Assembly: GCF_003351765.1 (NCBI RefSeq)
Contig: NZ_CP031229.1
Location: 2,852,001-2,916,000 of the forward strand
Direction of reading: 5' to 3'
DNA: 64,000 nucleotides
Origin: Ornithinimicrobium avium
Lineage (GTDB): Bacteria > Actinomycetota > Actinomycetes > Actinomycetales > Dermatophilaceae
Shown: positions 17,354 through 26,199 of the stretch, one piece after another
Layout of the letters: the number at the start of each line of letters is the position of its first letter
Numbering within the stretch: the stretch's first letter is position 1
Made by a program: the position numbers and the translations under genes
The notes under the pieces: model-generated
Databases searched by the model: none
Told to the model about the DNA's origin: nothing
The model's input: only the letters and a program-made list of their open reading frames with translations

Positions 17354-18781
17354 TCAGGCCGTGCTGCTCGACACCTCCTCGACCTCGTCGGCGCCGTGGT
17401 CCTCGGGGGAGCGGTCGGTGCGCGCGACCCGTTCGGCGGCCAGGTCGACCTCGACCACCACGTCCTCGCCCAGGACCCAGCGCCGGACCGGCGCACGGGT
17501 CGCCCCGGCCATCGTCTCGGCGGCCGCGACCCGCAGGCCGGGCACGCCCTCGCCGATGATCACCGGCGCCGTCGTCAGGTAGAGCCGGTCCACCAGGCCG
17601 GCGTCGACGAAGGCGCTCACCAGCCGGCCGCCGCCCTCGACGAGGACCCGCCCCAGGCCGCGCCGCCGCAGCTCCTGCAGGACCTGGTCGGGGGCCATCG
17701 GTCCCGCAGCGTGCCACCGCACGACCTCGACGTGCTCCGCCAGGTCGGCGGGCACCGGCGCGGAGGCACGGACCAGCCACAGCGTGGGTGCCACCCCGTC
17801 GCAGAGCAGGTGGGAGGTGAGGGGCAGCGTGGCCCCTGGGTCGAGCACGACCCGGACCGGGTCGGGACCGACCACGTCCCGGACGGTGAGGCGCGGGTCG
17901 TCGACGGCGGCGGTCCGCCCGCCGACGATGACCGCGTCGACCAGGGCGCGCAGACGGTGCAGGTGCTCGCGGTCGGCGGGCCCGGTCACCGAGCGGGCGT
18001 CCCCGGACCGGCTGGCGATGAACCCGTCCAGGCTCTGCCCGAGCTGGGCCAGGACGAGCGGGCCGTCGCGGCGCACGAGGTCGCCGTAGCGCTCCGCCAG
18101 CTCGCCGCTCCTGGGCACCGTCCCCTCGAGCAGCTGCTGCCAGTCGTCCTCGCCGGGGTCGTGGCCCATGCGCTCGCGCTTGGTGCGCAGGTAGCGGGCG
18201 TTCTCGGGGCGGGGCGGCACCACGATCGGGACCCGCTCGACCACGTCCACGCCCAGGGCCCGCAGTGCGCTCTCCTTGGCGGGGTTGGAGGTGAGCAGAC
18301 GCAGCCGGCGCACGCCCAGGTCCGCCAGGACCGCGGCCGCCTCGTCGTAGGTGCGGGCGTCCGGCAGGTGGCCCAGCCGCAGGTTGGCGTCGACGGTGTC
18401 CAGGCCCGCGTCCTGGAGGGCGTAGGCGCGCAGCTTCTCGGCCAGGCCGATGCCGCGTCCCTCGTGCCCGCGCACGTAGACGAGCACGCCGCGGCCGCAG
18501 GCGGCGAGCAGGTGGAGGGCGTGCTGGAGCTGCTCGCCGCAGTCGCAGCGGTGCGAGCCGAGCGCGTCGCCCGTCAGGCACTCGGAGTGCAGCCGGACCA
18601 GCGGGGCCGGCGCGCCCGGCGGGTCGTCGTCGTGGACGCCGACGCTGAGCGCCACGTGCTCGGTGCCGGTGCCGCCCCGGTAGGCGGTCATCCGGAAGCG
18701 GCCGTGCCGGGTGGGCAGCACGGTGTCGGCCAGCCGCTGCGCGGTGGCGGCACTCTCGAGGTCGCGGGGGACGCTGTGCAT
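17354..18781 (-). CDS. GTP cyclohydrolase II - RibD-type reductase fusion
   Basis: A 475-residue two-domain protein. Residues about 10-210 are GTP cyclohydrolase II: zinc ligands in CLTGDALGSHRCDCGEQL, EGRGIGL loop, LRAYALQDAG with the conserved Tyr, and TSNPAKESAL. Residues about 240-450 are a RibD_C/DHFR-like reductase (LAQLGQSLDGFIA, IVGGRTAAVDDPRL, VLVEGGGRL). The pair would open GTP to the diamino-pyrimidinone phosphate and reduce its ribosyl chain, the early riboflavin/pteridine steps. There is no RibB, RibE or RibH nearby, so this looks like a dedicated secondary pathway copy rather than the housekeeping operon. ATG 18781 begins MHSVPRDLES. Confidence 0.92.
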   Translation of the reverse strand: MHSVPRDLESAATAQRLADTVLPTRHGRFRMTAYRGGTGTEHVALSVGVHDDDPPGAPAPLVRLHSECLTGDALGSHRCDCGEQLQHALHLLAACGRGVLVYVRGHEGRGIGLAEKLRAYALQDAGLDTVDANLRLGHLPDARTYDEAAAVLADLGVRRLRLLTSNPAKESALRALGVDVVERVPIVVPPRPENARYLRTKRERMGHDPGEDDWQQLLEGTVPRSGELAERYGDLVRRDGPLVLAQLGQSLDGFIASRSGDARSVTGPADREHLHRLRALVDAVIVGGRTAAVDDPRLTVRDVVGPDPVRVVLDPGATLPLTSHLLCDGVAPTLWLVRASAPVPADLAEHVEVVRWHAAGPMAPDQVLQELRRRGLGRVLVEGGGRLVSAFVDAGLVDRLYLTTAPVIIGEGVPGLRVAAAETMAGATRAPVRRWVLGEDVVVEVDLAAERVARTDRSPEDHGADEVEEVSSSTA

Positions 18782-18912
18782 CTTCCGAGTATTACGAGCA
18801 GGAGGCGGTTCCACCTGCCGAACGGTGCTCCGGGCGGGCGGTGGGGCGCTGCCTGCATCTGCTCGGGGGAGGGGTCCTGCGGCCGGCTGTCCGCGTGGGG
18901 AAGCCGGGTGGG

Positions 18913-18990
18913 CGTCTCGCCCGGCGTGCACGATGCGGAAAAGTGCCACGAAGCCCGGGTCCTTGCTCATCGTGCACGCCCGGCGAGACG
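18913..18990. repeat. Long imperfect inverted repeat upstream of the GTP cyclohydrolase gene
   Basis: Arms 18913-18935 and 18968-18990 (23 bases each) are reverse complements with one mismatch, separated by 32 bases. They read inward from CGTCTCGCC to GCACGATG. It lies in the 226-base gap between the DUF559 gene and ribA-type start. It could be a REP- or MITE-like element or a strong RNA hairpin in the leader. No other copy was seen in the window. Confidence 0.7.
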
Positions 18991-19007
18991 TGGACGACGG
19001 CCACCGT

Positions 19008-19925
19008 CTAGGCCAGCCGCGGCAGGTGCGCCGGCGGTGCGAGGACCCGGACCCCGTCCTGGGCGAGGCGCCAGGAGGTGAGGGCCCACCGGACGTAGTC
19101 CGGCTGGAGCATCACGTCTTCCCAGGTGAAGCGCAGCACGGTCCACCCGAAGACGGCCAGCTCGGTGTAGCGGCGCACGTCCTTGCGAAAGCCCCTGCGG
19201 TTCCCGTGGTGCTCGTAGCTGTCGGCCTCGATCACGAGCCGTCGGCCCTGGTCGGCGAGGTCCACCAGGGCGAACAGGCCGTGGTCGGTGACCTGGATCT
19301 GGGGCTGCACGTCCAGTCCGGAGTCCAGGGCGATCGCGCGCAGGGAGGACTCGAAGGGGTTGGCCGCGAGGGGACTCGCCGCGGCCGCGACCCGGCGCGC
19401 CCGCGCCGCACCGTGCCCCCGCACGCGCGCAGCCCGCCCCCGGAGCTGGTCGAGGTCGACGAGGCCGTGGCGCAGGGCCGAGTCTGCGACGGCGAGCGAC
19501 TCCTGGAACGGAAGGTCCCGGGCGCAGTCCAGGACCGTCTGCGCCGGCGGCGTGACGGACGCCGCGACCGCGCTCGCGGGGAGGTCGCGCCAGGTCGTGC
19601 TGGCCCTGCGCTGCTGGTCACGACTGAGCCGCCGGTTGCGTCTGACCGTGATCTCCGGGAGCTCCGGGGCGGTGGCCACCTCGAGCGCGTGGTGGAGCGC
19701 CGCGCTGCGGTGCGAGAGAGTCGCGGTCAGCCCGATGGCCACGTCCAGCTGGGTGTCGAGGGTCGCGAGCCGGTAGCGCCCCGGCCGGGTGCGTGCCAGG
19801 TGCCCCGTCCGGACCGCGGCCGACAGGTCCCGGGGCCGCACGCAGAGCTCGCGCAGCTGCGCGCTGCTCGCCCGGCCGCCGCATCGGCGGACCGCCTCCA
19901 CCGGATCCACCGCCGCAGCCTGCAC
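19008..19925 (-). CDS. DUF559 / Vsr-like endonuclease-fold protein with AbiEi-like N-terminus
   Basis: This 305-residue protein starts at the best available GTG (19925). The N-terminal part (RPGRYRLATLDTQ, ALHHALEVATAP) resembles the AbiEi-type antitoxin domain found in many actinobacterial proteins. The C-terminal part (about 215-290) is a DUF559 fold related to very-short-patch-repair endonucleases: VIEADSYEHHGNRRGFRKD, then RRYTELAVFGWTVLRFTWED. The acidic and His residues of that core are kept. No partner toxin is adjacent. These proteins are abundant and uncharacterised in actinobacteria. Confidence 0.78.
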   Translation of the reverse strand: MQAAAVDPVEAVRRCGGRASSAQLRELCVRPRDLSAAVRTGHLARTRPGRYRLATLDTQLDVAIGLTATLSHRSAALHHALEVATAPELPEITVRRNRRLSRDQQRRASTTWRDLPASAVAASVTPPAQTVLDCARDLPFQESLAVADSALRHGLVDLDQLRGRAARVRGHGAARARRVAAAASPLAANPFESSLRAIALDSGLDVQPQIQVTDHGLFALVDLADQGRRLVIEADSYEHHGNRRGFRKDVRRYTELAVFGWTVLRFTWEDVMLQPDYVRWALTSWRLAQDGVRVLAPPAHLPRLA

Positions 19926-20123
19926 CAGCCGGTCGACCAGCCGCAGAAGTTGTCCACAGCGTGCCCGTCGGGAGGGGGCGCGCTGCGGGTTCCGCAAGGG
20001 TTCCAGGGCGCCGGGCGAAACAACTGCCCGGCGGGTGACCGCGCACCTGACGGCGGCGGGGCCCACAGGTGCCGGACGGCGGCCCATCGGGTCCGGCGGC
20101 GCCCGTCCCCCTAGGCTGTCCGG

Positions 20124-21266
20124 GTGATCCGCTTCGACAGCGTGACCAAGACCTATGCCGACGGCACCACCGCCGTGGAGGACCTCTCCCTGGAGATGCC
20201 CCGCGGTCAGATCACGGTGCTGGTCGGACCGTCCGGGTGCGGCAAGACGACCAGCCTGCGGATGATCAACCGGATGGTCGAGCCGACCTCCGGGCGGATC
20301 CTCATCAACGACCGGGACGTCGGCGACCGGCCGGCGGCCCAGCTGCGCCGCAGCATCGGCTACGTCATCCAGCACGCCGGCCTGTTCCCGCACCGCACCG
20401 TGCTGGCCAACGTCATGACGGTCCCGCGGCTGCTCGGCTGGGACCGCGCCCGCTCGCGCGCGGCCGCGATGGAGGCCATCGAGAAGGTCGGCCTCACCGC
20501 CCAGCAGGCCGGCCGCTACCCCTCCCAGCTCTCCGGCGGGCAGCAGCAGCGCGTCGGGGTCGCGCGCGCCCTGTCCAGCGGCCCGGAGCTGATGCTCATG
20601 GACGAGCCGTTCAGCGCGGTCGACCCGATCGTGCGCGCCGAGCTCCAGGACGAGCTGCGCCGGCTCCAGGACGAGCTCGGGATCACCGTGGTGCTGGTCA
20701 CCCACGACATCGACGAGGCGCTCACCCTGGGCGACATGGTCGCGGTCATGCGCTACGGCGGTCACCTGGCCCAGTTCGCCACCCCGGCCGACCTGCTCGC
20801 GCGGCCCGCCGACGACTTCGTCGCCTCCTTCGTCGGCAAGGACCGAGGCTACCGGGCGCTGGGCTTCGCCGACGTCCAGGTCACGCCCCGCCACGAGAGC
20901 ACCGTCCGCCTGGGGGAGGCGGTCCCCGCCGGCTCCGGCTGGGTGCTCGCCGTGGACGACACCGGTATGCCGCTGGGCTGGGCGGACGCTCGCTCCTGGG
21001 GCGGGCCGCTCACCGAGGACCGGGTGCGCCGCTTCGGCAGCGTGGCCCGTCGCGGGGACAGCGCGCGGAACCTGCTCGACGCCGCCCTGTCCTCGCCCAG
21101 CGGCCGCGGCGTGGTCGTGGACGAGGACGACGGCGGGGTGGTCGGCACGGTCCTCGCCGACGACGTGCTCGACGCCCTGGCCACAAGCGGTGCGCCCGGT
21201 GGGGACGCAGCGCACGACCCCGAGCGGTCTGGAGCCGACGCGGACCGGACCGTGGAGAGCCCCTGA
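20124..21266 (+). CDS. Quaternary-amine (betaine/choline/proline) ABC importer ATPase
   Basis: A 380-residue ATPase. Walker A GPSGCGKTT near residue 35-43, Q-loop VIQHAGLFPH, signature LSGGQQQRVGVARAL and Walker B LMLMDEPFSAVD are complete. The domain is followed by about 140 residues resembling a degenerate CBS pair (GWVLAVDDTGMPLG, GVVVDEDDGGVVGTV), typical of OpuA/ProV-type ATPases that sense ionic strength. CCTAGGCT ends seven bases before the GTG, indicating leaderless transcription. It is first in a three-gene unit with two permeases. The binding protein lies at 25169. Confidence 0.93.
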   Translation: MIRFDSVTKTYADGTTAVEDLSLEMPRGQITVLVGPSGCGKTTSLRMINRMVEPTSGRILINDRDVGDRPAAQLRRSIGYVIQHAGLFPHRTVLANVMTVPRLLGWDRARSRAAAMEAIEKVGLTAQQAGRYPSQLSGGQQQRVGVARALSSGPELMLMDEPFSAVDPIVRAELQDELRRLQDELGITVVLVTHDIDEALTLGDMVAVMRYGGHLAQFATPADLLARPADDFVASFVGKDRGYRALGFADVQVTPRHESTVRLGEAVPAGSGWVLAVDDTGMPLGWADARSWGGPLTEDRVRRFGSVARRGDSARNLLDAALSSPSGRGVVVDEDDGGVVGTVLADDVLDALATSGAPGGDAAHDPERSGADADRTVESP

Positions 21267-21904
21267 TGGGCGGGGTCGAGTGGGGCGAGCTCGGCGCGCT
21301 CATGCTGCGGCACCTCTACCTGGCCGGCGTGCCGCTGCTGATCGGACTGGCGGTCAGCGTGCCGCTGGGGTGGCTGGCGACGCACGTGCGGTGGCTCGGG
21401 CCGCCGCTGATCGCGGGGACCGGGCTGATGTACACGATCCCCTCGCTGGCGCTGTTCATCCTGCTGCCGCTCGTGCTCGGCACCCAGATCCTCGACGACG
21501 CCAACGTGCTGGTCGCGATGACGATCTACGCCGTCGCGCTGCTGACCCGCACGGTCGCCGACGGCCTCGCCTCGGTGCCCGGGCACGTGCGGCAGGCGGC
21601 GACCGCGATGGGCTTCGGGGAGCTGCGGCGGGTGGTCGCCGTCGACCTGCCGCTGGCCGTGCCCGTCGTCGCGGCCGGCCTGCGGGTGGCGGCGGTGAGC
21701 AACGTCTCGATGGTCTCGGTCGCCGCGCTGATCGGCGTGAGCCAGCTCGGGTCGCTGTTCACCGACGGCTTCAACCGCAACGCGATGGGGCCGATCGTCG
21801 TCGGCGTCCTCGCCTCGGTGGTGCTGGCGCTCCTGCTCGACGCCGCGATCGCGCTCCTGGCGCGCCTCCTCACGCCGTGGCTGCAGAAGGGGGTACCGGC
21901 ATGA
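21266..21904 (+). CDS. Quaternary-amine ABC importer permease 1
   Basis: This 212-residue permease has five to six TM segments. It contains the short OpuC/ProW-type coupling loop region (ATAMGFGELRRVVAVDLPLA) and the hallmark GTGLMYTIPSLALFILLPLV. The ATG overlaps the ATPase stop by one base (TGATG) and the next gene overlaps it by four, so the subunits are probably made in equal amounts. Confidence 0.92.
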   Translation: MGGVEWGELGALMLRHLYLAGVPLLIGLAVSVPLGWLATHVRWLGPPLIAGTGLMYTIPSLALFILLPLVLGTQILDDANVLVAMTIYAVALLTRTVADGLASVPGHVRQAATAMGFGELRRVVAVDLPLAVPVVAAGLRVAAVSNVSMVSVAALIGVSQLGSLFTDGFNRNAMGPIVVGVLASVVLALLLDAAIALLARLLTPWLQKGVPA

Positions 21905-22599
21905 ACGCGCTCGTCCTCACCTGGCAGTGGCTCACCGACCCTGCCAGCTGGACCGGGACCGGCGGGATCGTGGACCAGTCGCTGGCGCACCTGCTCTACT
22001 CCTTCCTCGCCCTGGTCGTCGCGGCCCTCGTCGCGGTCCCCGTCGGGCTGTGGGTGGGGCACACCGGCCGCGGCCGCTGGCTGGCGGTCAACGCCGCCGG
22101 CGCGGTGCGGGCCATCCCCTCGCTCGGCGTGCTCTTCATCGCCGTCCTGCTGCTCCTGCCGCGGCTGCGCGGTGAGCTCGCGTTCGTGATCCCCGCGCTC
22201 ATCGTGCTCGTGCTGCTCGCGGTCCCTCCGGTCCTCGCGGGAACCTACGCGGGCGTGCAGGCCACCGACCCCGCCGCCCGGGACGCCGCGCGCGGTATGG
22301 GGATGACCGGCGCCCAGGTGCTCCGCCAGGTCGAGGTGCCCGGGGCGATGCCGCTCATCATGTCCGGCCTGCGGGCAGCGATGCTGCAGATCATCGGGAC
22401 AGCCACGATCGCGGCCATCGTCGGTCTGGGTGGCCTGGGCCGGTTCCTCATCGACGGGCAGGCGTCGCGCGACTACGCGCAGATGGCCGGCGGGGCGATC
22501 GTCGTGGCGCTGCTGGCCCTCGGGGTGGACCTCGTGCTCGCCGGCGTGCAGCGGCTGGTGGTCTCCCCGGGGCTGACGCGGGCGAGCCCCGGGCACTGA
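21901..22599 (+). CDS. Quaternary-amine ABC importer permease 2
   Basis: A 232-residue permease, paralogous to the preceding one. Diagnostic parts are VRAIPSLGVLFIAVLLLLP and the coupling region AARGMGMTGAQVLRQVEVPG, followed by IIGTATIAAIVGLGGLGRFL. Six TM segments are predicted. It starts at an ATG overlapping the previous stop (ATGA). With its partner it forms the heterodimeric membrane channel for betaine-like osmolytes. Confidence 0.92.
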   Translation: MNALVLTWQWLTDPASWTGTGGIVDQSLAHLLYSFLALVVAALVAVPVGLWVGHTGRGRWLAVNAAGAVRAIPSLGVLFIAVLLLLPRLRGELAFVIPALIVLVLLAVPPVLAGTYAGVQATDPAARDAARGMGMTGAQVLRQVEVPGAMPLIMSGLRAAMLQIIGTATIAAIVGLGGLGRFLIDGQASRDYAQMAGGAIVVALLALGVDLVLAGVQRLVVSPGLTRASPGH

Positions 22600-22616
22600 G
22601 GCTGGCGGACGTCGTC

Positions 22617-23258
22617 GTGCGGACGGTGATCTGGGACCTGGGCGGGACCCTGCTCGACACCTACCCGGTGGTGGACCGGGCCCTGGCGGGCGCCGTGCAG
22701 GAGGGGAGGGGGGGCGGGCCGGTGACCGACGCGGACCTGCATGCCGTCGCGGTGCTCACGCGTGTCTCGAGCGGGCACGCGATCACCACGCTGGCGCAGC
22801 GGCACGGCATACCGCAGGAGGACCTGCGCGCGGCCTACGAGGCCACCAAGGAGACCTGGCGCCACGACCCGCCACCGGTGACCGAGGGTGCGCGCGAGGT
22901 GATGGGGGCGGTGCACGCGGCGGGCGGGCTCAACCTGGTGGCCACCCATCGCGACCGGGAGAGCGCGAGCGAGCTGCTCGAGCAGGTCGGCCTCCGGGTC
23001 GACGACCTGGTGTGCGCGCCGGACGGCTTCCCGCGCAAGCCCGACCCGGCGATGGTGGTCGAGCTGCTCACGCGGCACCGGCTCCGGCCGGCCCTGGTGC
23101 TGGCCGTGGGCGACCGGCCCGCAGACGTCGCCGCCGCCGAGACGGCCGGGGTGCGCGGCATCCTGCTCCAGACCCCGGGCGTCGAGCTCGAGGCGCCCGG
23201 TGCGGAGCGGATCACCTCCCTGCGCGAGCTCGTCGGCCTCGTCGAGGCACCCAGCTGA
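22617..23258 (+). CDS. HAD-superfamily hydrolase, phosphoglycolate phosphatase-like
   Basis: This 213-residue protein has a HAD fold: motif I WDLGGTLLDTYP at the N-terminus, a helical cap, LVATHRDRES as motif II, KPDPAM as motif III and VGDRPADVAAAETAG as motif IV. The second Asp of the standard DxD is Gly (DLG), so acid/base catalysis may be weakened or shifted. It starts at GTG 22617, 17 bases after the permease, and may be read through from that operon. The substrate is unknown. Confidence 0.87.
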   Translation: MRTVIWDLGGTLLDTYPVVDRALAGAVQEGRGGGPVTDADLHAVAVLTRVSSGHAITTLAQRHGIPQEDLRAAYEATKETWRHDPPPVTEGAREVMGAVHAAGGLNLVATHRDRESASELLEQVGLRVDDLVCAPDGFPRKPDPAMVVELLTRHRLRPALVLAVGDRPADVAAAETAGVRGILLQTPGVELEAPGAERITSLRELVGLVEAPS

Positions 23259-23286
23259 AAGGACCCGCCGGTCGCGGACCGCGTCC

Positions 23287-23337
23287 AGGACTGGACATAT
23301 GACAAACATTAGACAATGATGGGACAGACCTGAATCT
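23287..23337 (+). promoter_or_regulatory. A/T-rich promoter region of the DUF4397-sortase genes
   Basis: In otherwise GC-rich DNA, bases 23287-23337 include ACATATGACAAACATTAGAC and similar A/T-rich sequence. A TTGACA-like and TAGACA-like pair is possible but not firmly placed. The following gene has a leader of about 80 bases and an AAGGAG ribosome site. Confidence 0.4.
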
Positions 23338-23409
23338 GGCAGGCCGTCCAGGTCCGCAGTGACAGGTGAGGGCGGAACCGTTCCGCCCCGGACCCAAGGA
23401 GCAACCATC

Positions 23410-24246
23410 ATGCGCAGGACCACCACCGCCGCCATCCTCGCCGGGCTCGCCACGACCGCCCTCGCCGCACCGGCGCTGGCCGCCGACCAGGAGGCCACCG
23501 TCTCCGTGCTGCACGGTGTCCCCGGACTGACCGTCGACGTCTACGTCAACGGGGAGGAGACCATCCCCGACTTCGCCCCCGGGACGCTCACCGACCCGAT
23601 GATGCTGCCCGCCGGTGCCTACGACATCGAGGTCTACGCGGATGGCGACACCCCCGACTCGGCCGAGCCGGCGCTCTCCGCGGAGGGCCTCGAGGTCCCC
23701 GGCGGCGCCAACCTGACGCTCGCCGCGCACCTGGACGAGTCCGGGACGCCGATGCTCTCGGCGTTCGTCAACGACATCTCGACCACGGAGGCGGGCGACG
23801 CCCGCCTGACCGTCCGCCACGTCGCGGCCGCCCCGGCGGTGGACGTGCGCGCCGGCGGCAGCCCGGTCATCGAGGGTCTGTCCAACCCCGACGAGGCGGT
23901 GCTCGACCTCCCGGCCACGACGGTCTCCGCCGACGTGGTGCTCGCCGGCACCGAGGACGTCGTGCTCGGCCCGGCCGACCTCGACCTCGCCGAGGGCACG
24001 AACACCATCGTCTACGCCTGGGGCTCGGCCGCCGACGAGAACCTCGCCCTCGCGGTGCAGACGATCGAGGGCCTGCACAGCGCGCCCGAGGGCGTCCCCT
24101 CCGGGCTCGGCGGCATGGCCGGCGACCAGGGCGGGACCGCCCAGGACGGCGCCCTGCTGGTGCTGGCGCTCGCCGGTGCCGCGGGCGCGGTCGTCGCCGG
24201 CCGTCGCCTGGTCCGGGCCGGCACGACCACGAACGGTCGGGCCTGA
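23410..24246 (+). CDS. Secreted DUF4397 protein with C-terminal membrane anchor
   Basis: A 278-residue protein with a Sec signal peptide (ALAAPALAA, cleavage near residue 25) and two tandem DUF4397 beta domains (VSVLHGVPGLTVDVYVNG; LTVRHVAAAPAVDVRAGG). A Gly-rich linker leads to a hydrophobic segment (ALLVLALAGAAGAVVAG) and an Arg-containing tail. Start ATG 23410 follows AAGGAG. Pairing with a class F sortase gene three bases downstream is common in actinobacteria, but no LPxTG-like motif is evident before the TM segment. It probably stays at the cell surface as a structural or sortase-related protein. Confidence 0.9.
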   Translation: MRRTTTAAILAGLATTALAAPALAADQEATVSVLHGVPGLTVDVYVNGEETIPDFAPGTLTDPMMLPAGAYDIEVYADGDTPDSAEPALSAEGLEVPGGANLTLAAHLDESGTPMLSAFVNDISTTEAGDARLTVRHVAAAPAVDVRAGGSPVIEGLSNPDEAVLDLPATTVSADVVLAGTEDVVLGPADLDLAEGTNTIVYAWGSAADENLALAVQTIEGLHSAPEGVPSGLGGMAGDQGGTAQDGALLVLALAGAAGAVVAGRRLVRAGTTTNGRA

Positions 24247-24249
24247 CCC

Positions 24250-25035
24250 GTGGGCCGCGGATCCGCCCACCGACCGACCCGCCGGAGCAGGCGGCTGGCA
24301 CCCGGCGGGCTCCTCGCCCTCGGGGCGCTGCTGGCCTGTCTCCTGGTGGTCGGCTGGGCGGTCCGCGGCCTCCTCGTCGACGGCGCCGAAGCGGGAGCCG
24401 ACGCGTCGTCCTCGCTGCTGATGGCGAGCTCGGCCGCCACCACCCTCCCGCCGCCGGGGTCCGCCCCCGACCCGGCGGCGGGGCCCTCGGCCGCCTCCGC
24501 GCCCGCCCCCCGGTCCTCCGTCGGGCAGCCGGGCCGGTCGTCGGCCGCGCTGGCCGACGCGGGGCGGCGATCCCCGAGGGGCGACCGGCTGGCGGCGCCG
24601 GCGGTGCTCCGCGTCCCCTCGCTGCGCCTCGAGGTCGCTCTCGACGCGGTCGGCGTCTCGGACGACGGCCAGATGGAGATCCCCGAGCAGGCAGACCGGG
24701 CGGGCTGGTACCGCTACGGACCGGCCCCCGGCAGCGACGCGGGGTCGGTGGTCCTCGCCGGCCACGTGGACACCACCACCGGACCCGGTGCCTTCGCCCA
24801 CCTCACGAGGGTGGCGGAGGGGGCCGAGATCGTTATCGAGCTCGCGGACGGGACGCGGACCGCATACCGCGTGGTGGGCGGACAGACGGTCGCCAAGACC
24901 GACCTGGCCGTCGACGAGCTGTTCCGGCGGGACGGCGACCCGGTGCTGCGTCTGGTCACCTGCACCGGCGACTGGTCCCCGCGGACCGGGCACTACGTGG
25001 ACAACCACGTCGTCACCGCGGTGCCGGTCGGGTGA
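24250..25035 (+). CDS. Class F sortase
   Basis: This 261-residue protein has an N-terminal TM anchor (GGLLALGALLACLLVVGWAV), a Ser/Ala/Pro-rich stalk to about residue 110, then a sortase beta-barrel. The catalytic His is in LAGHVDTTT, the Cys in LRLVTCTGD and the Arg in SPRTGHYVDNHVV. These membrane transpeptidases cleave sorting signals and join proteins to cell-wall peptides. The GTG start is three bases after the DUF4397 gene. No pilin genes are nearby, so a housekeeping or DUF4397-specific role is likelier than pilus assembly. Confidence 0.92.
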   Translation: MGRGSAHRPTRRSRRLAPGGLLALGALLACLLVVGWAVRGLLVDGAEAGADASSSLLMASSAATTLPPPGSAPDPAAGPSAASAPAPRSSVGQPGRSSAALADAGRRSPRGDRLAAPAVLRVPSLRLEVALDAVGVSDDGQMEIPEQADRAGWYRYGPAPGSDAGSVVLAGHVDTTTGPGAFAHLTRVAEGAEIVIELADGTRTAYRVVGGQTVAKTDLAVDELFRRDGDPVLRLVTCTGDWSPRTGHYVDNHVVTAVPVG

Positions 25036-25168
25036 GCCCGATGACCACCGCCACCACGGACCCGGTCGGGCCCGGCTCTGTCCTGCGGAGGGGCACGGTG
25101 GTTGTGCGCCCGCCGGCGGTTCGTGACATCGTGACCGCGACATCATTCACCTCATCGGAGGAGCTCTC

Positions 25169-26122
25169 ATGCGTCGAACCTGGCTGATCGCGCTGCCCCT
25201 GACAACCGCCTTCCTGCTCGCAGGATGCGGCGGCGGCGGGGACCCGCTCGACAGCGGCTCCGGGGACACCGGCGGGGACAGCCCGGCCGCCGGCACCGCG
25301 ACCGCCCCCGCACCGGACGGCGAGGGCGGCGAGGTCGTGGTCGGCTCGGCCAACTTCCCGGAGAACGAGCTGCTCGCCGAGATCTACGCGGCGGCGCTCT
25401 CGGACGCCGGTGTGGACGCGCCGACGAAGCTCAACATCGGCTCGCGCGAGACCTACATGGCAGGCCTGGAGGACGGGTCGATCGACCTGGTCCCGGAGTA
25501 CACCGGCGGGCTCGCGACCTACCTCAACCCGGACATCACCGCGACCTCCTCCGAGGAGGTCCTCGCGGATGCCAAGGAGAACCTGCCCGACGGCCTGCAG
25601 CTGCTGCAGATCAGCCAGGCCGAGGACAAGGACGCCCTCGTGGTGACGGGGGAGACGGCCAAGGAGCTCGGCCTCAGCTCGATCGCGGACCTCAAGGGCA
25701 AGGCCGGCGACCTGGTGCTCGGCGGACCGCCGGAGTTCGAGACCAGGCCCAACGGCGTCGACGGTCTGAAGAAGGTCTACGGGCTGGAGTTCAAGCAGTT
25801 CCGCTCCCTGGCCGCCGGCTCCAACCTCACCGTCCAGGCGCTGAAGAACGGCCAGGTCGACGCGGCCAACATCTTCACCACCGACCCGGCCATCGAGGAG
25901 AACGGCTTCGTCGTCCTGGAGGACCCCGAGAGCCTCTTCGCGGCCCAGAACATCGTCCCGCTCATCTCCAAGGACGTGGTCAACCCGACGGTGGAGGAGG
26001 CCCTCGACGCCGTCTCTGCCGCACTGACCACCCAGAACCTCACCCAGATGATGGTGCAGGTCGTCAGCAACGGCGAGGACCCGGCCGACGTGGCCCGGCA
26101 GTTCGTGGACGAGAACCTCTGA
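25169..26122 (+). CDS. Glycine betaine/choline-type ABC substrate-binding lipoprotein
   Basis: A 317-residue lipoprotein with signal and lipobox LLAGC (Cys21), a disordered Gly/Asp/Pro linker, then an OpuAC/ProX-type fold: VVVGSANFPENELLAEIYAA, LVPEYTGGLATYL, and AANIFTTDPAIEENGFVVLE near residue 230. Such proteins hold quaternary amines through aromatic cages and feed a ProV-W-W'-type importer. The ATPase and two permeases at 20124-22599 are the obvious partners, three genes away. GGAGGAG precedes ATG 25169. Confidence 0.93.
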   Translation: MRRTWLIALPLTTAFLLAGCGGGGDPLDSGSGDTGGDSPAAGTATAPAPDGEGGEVVVGSANFPENELLAEIYAAALSDAGVDAPTKLNIGSRETYMAGLEDGSIDLVPEYTGGLATYLNPDITATSSEEVLADAKENLPDGLQLLQISQAEDKDALVVTGETAKELGLSSIADLKGKAGDLVLGGPPEFETRPNGVDGLKKVYGLEFKQFRSLAAGSNLTVQALKNGQVDAANIFTTDPAIEENGFVVLEDPESLFAAQNIVPLISKDVVNPTVEEALDAVSAALTTQNLTQMMVQVVSNGEDPADVARQFVDENL

Positions 26123-26199
26123 GCGACCTCGGGAACCGCCGGCCGCCCCCGCGCACAGGTCCGCCAGGACGTGCGCACGCCGGGACGGCCCGGACATGA

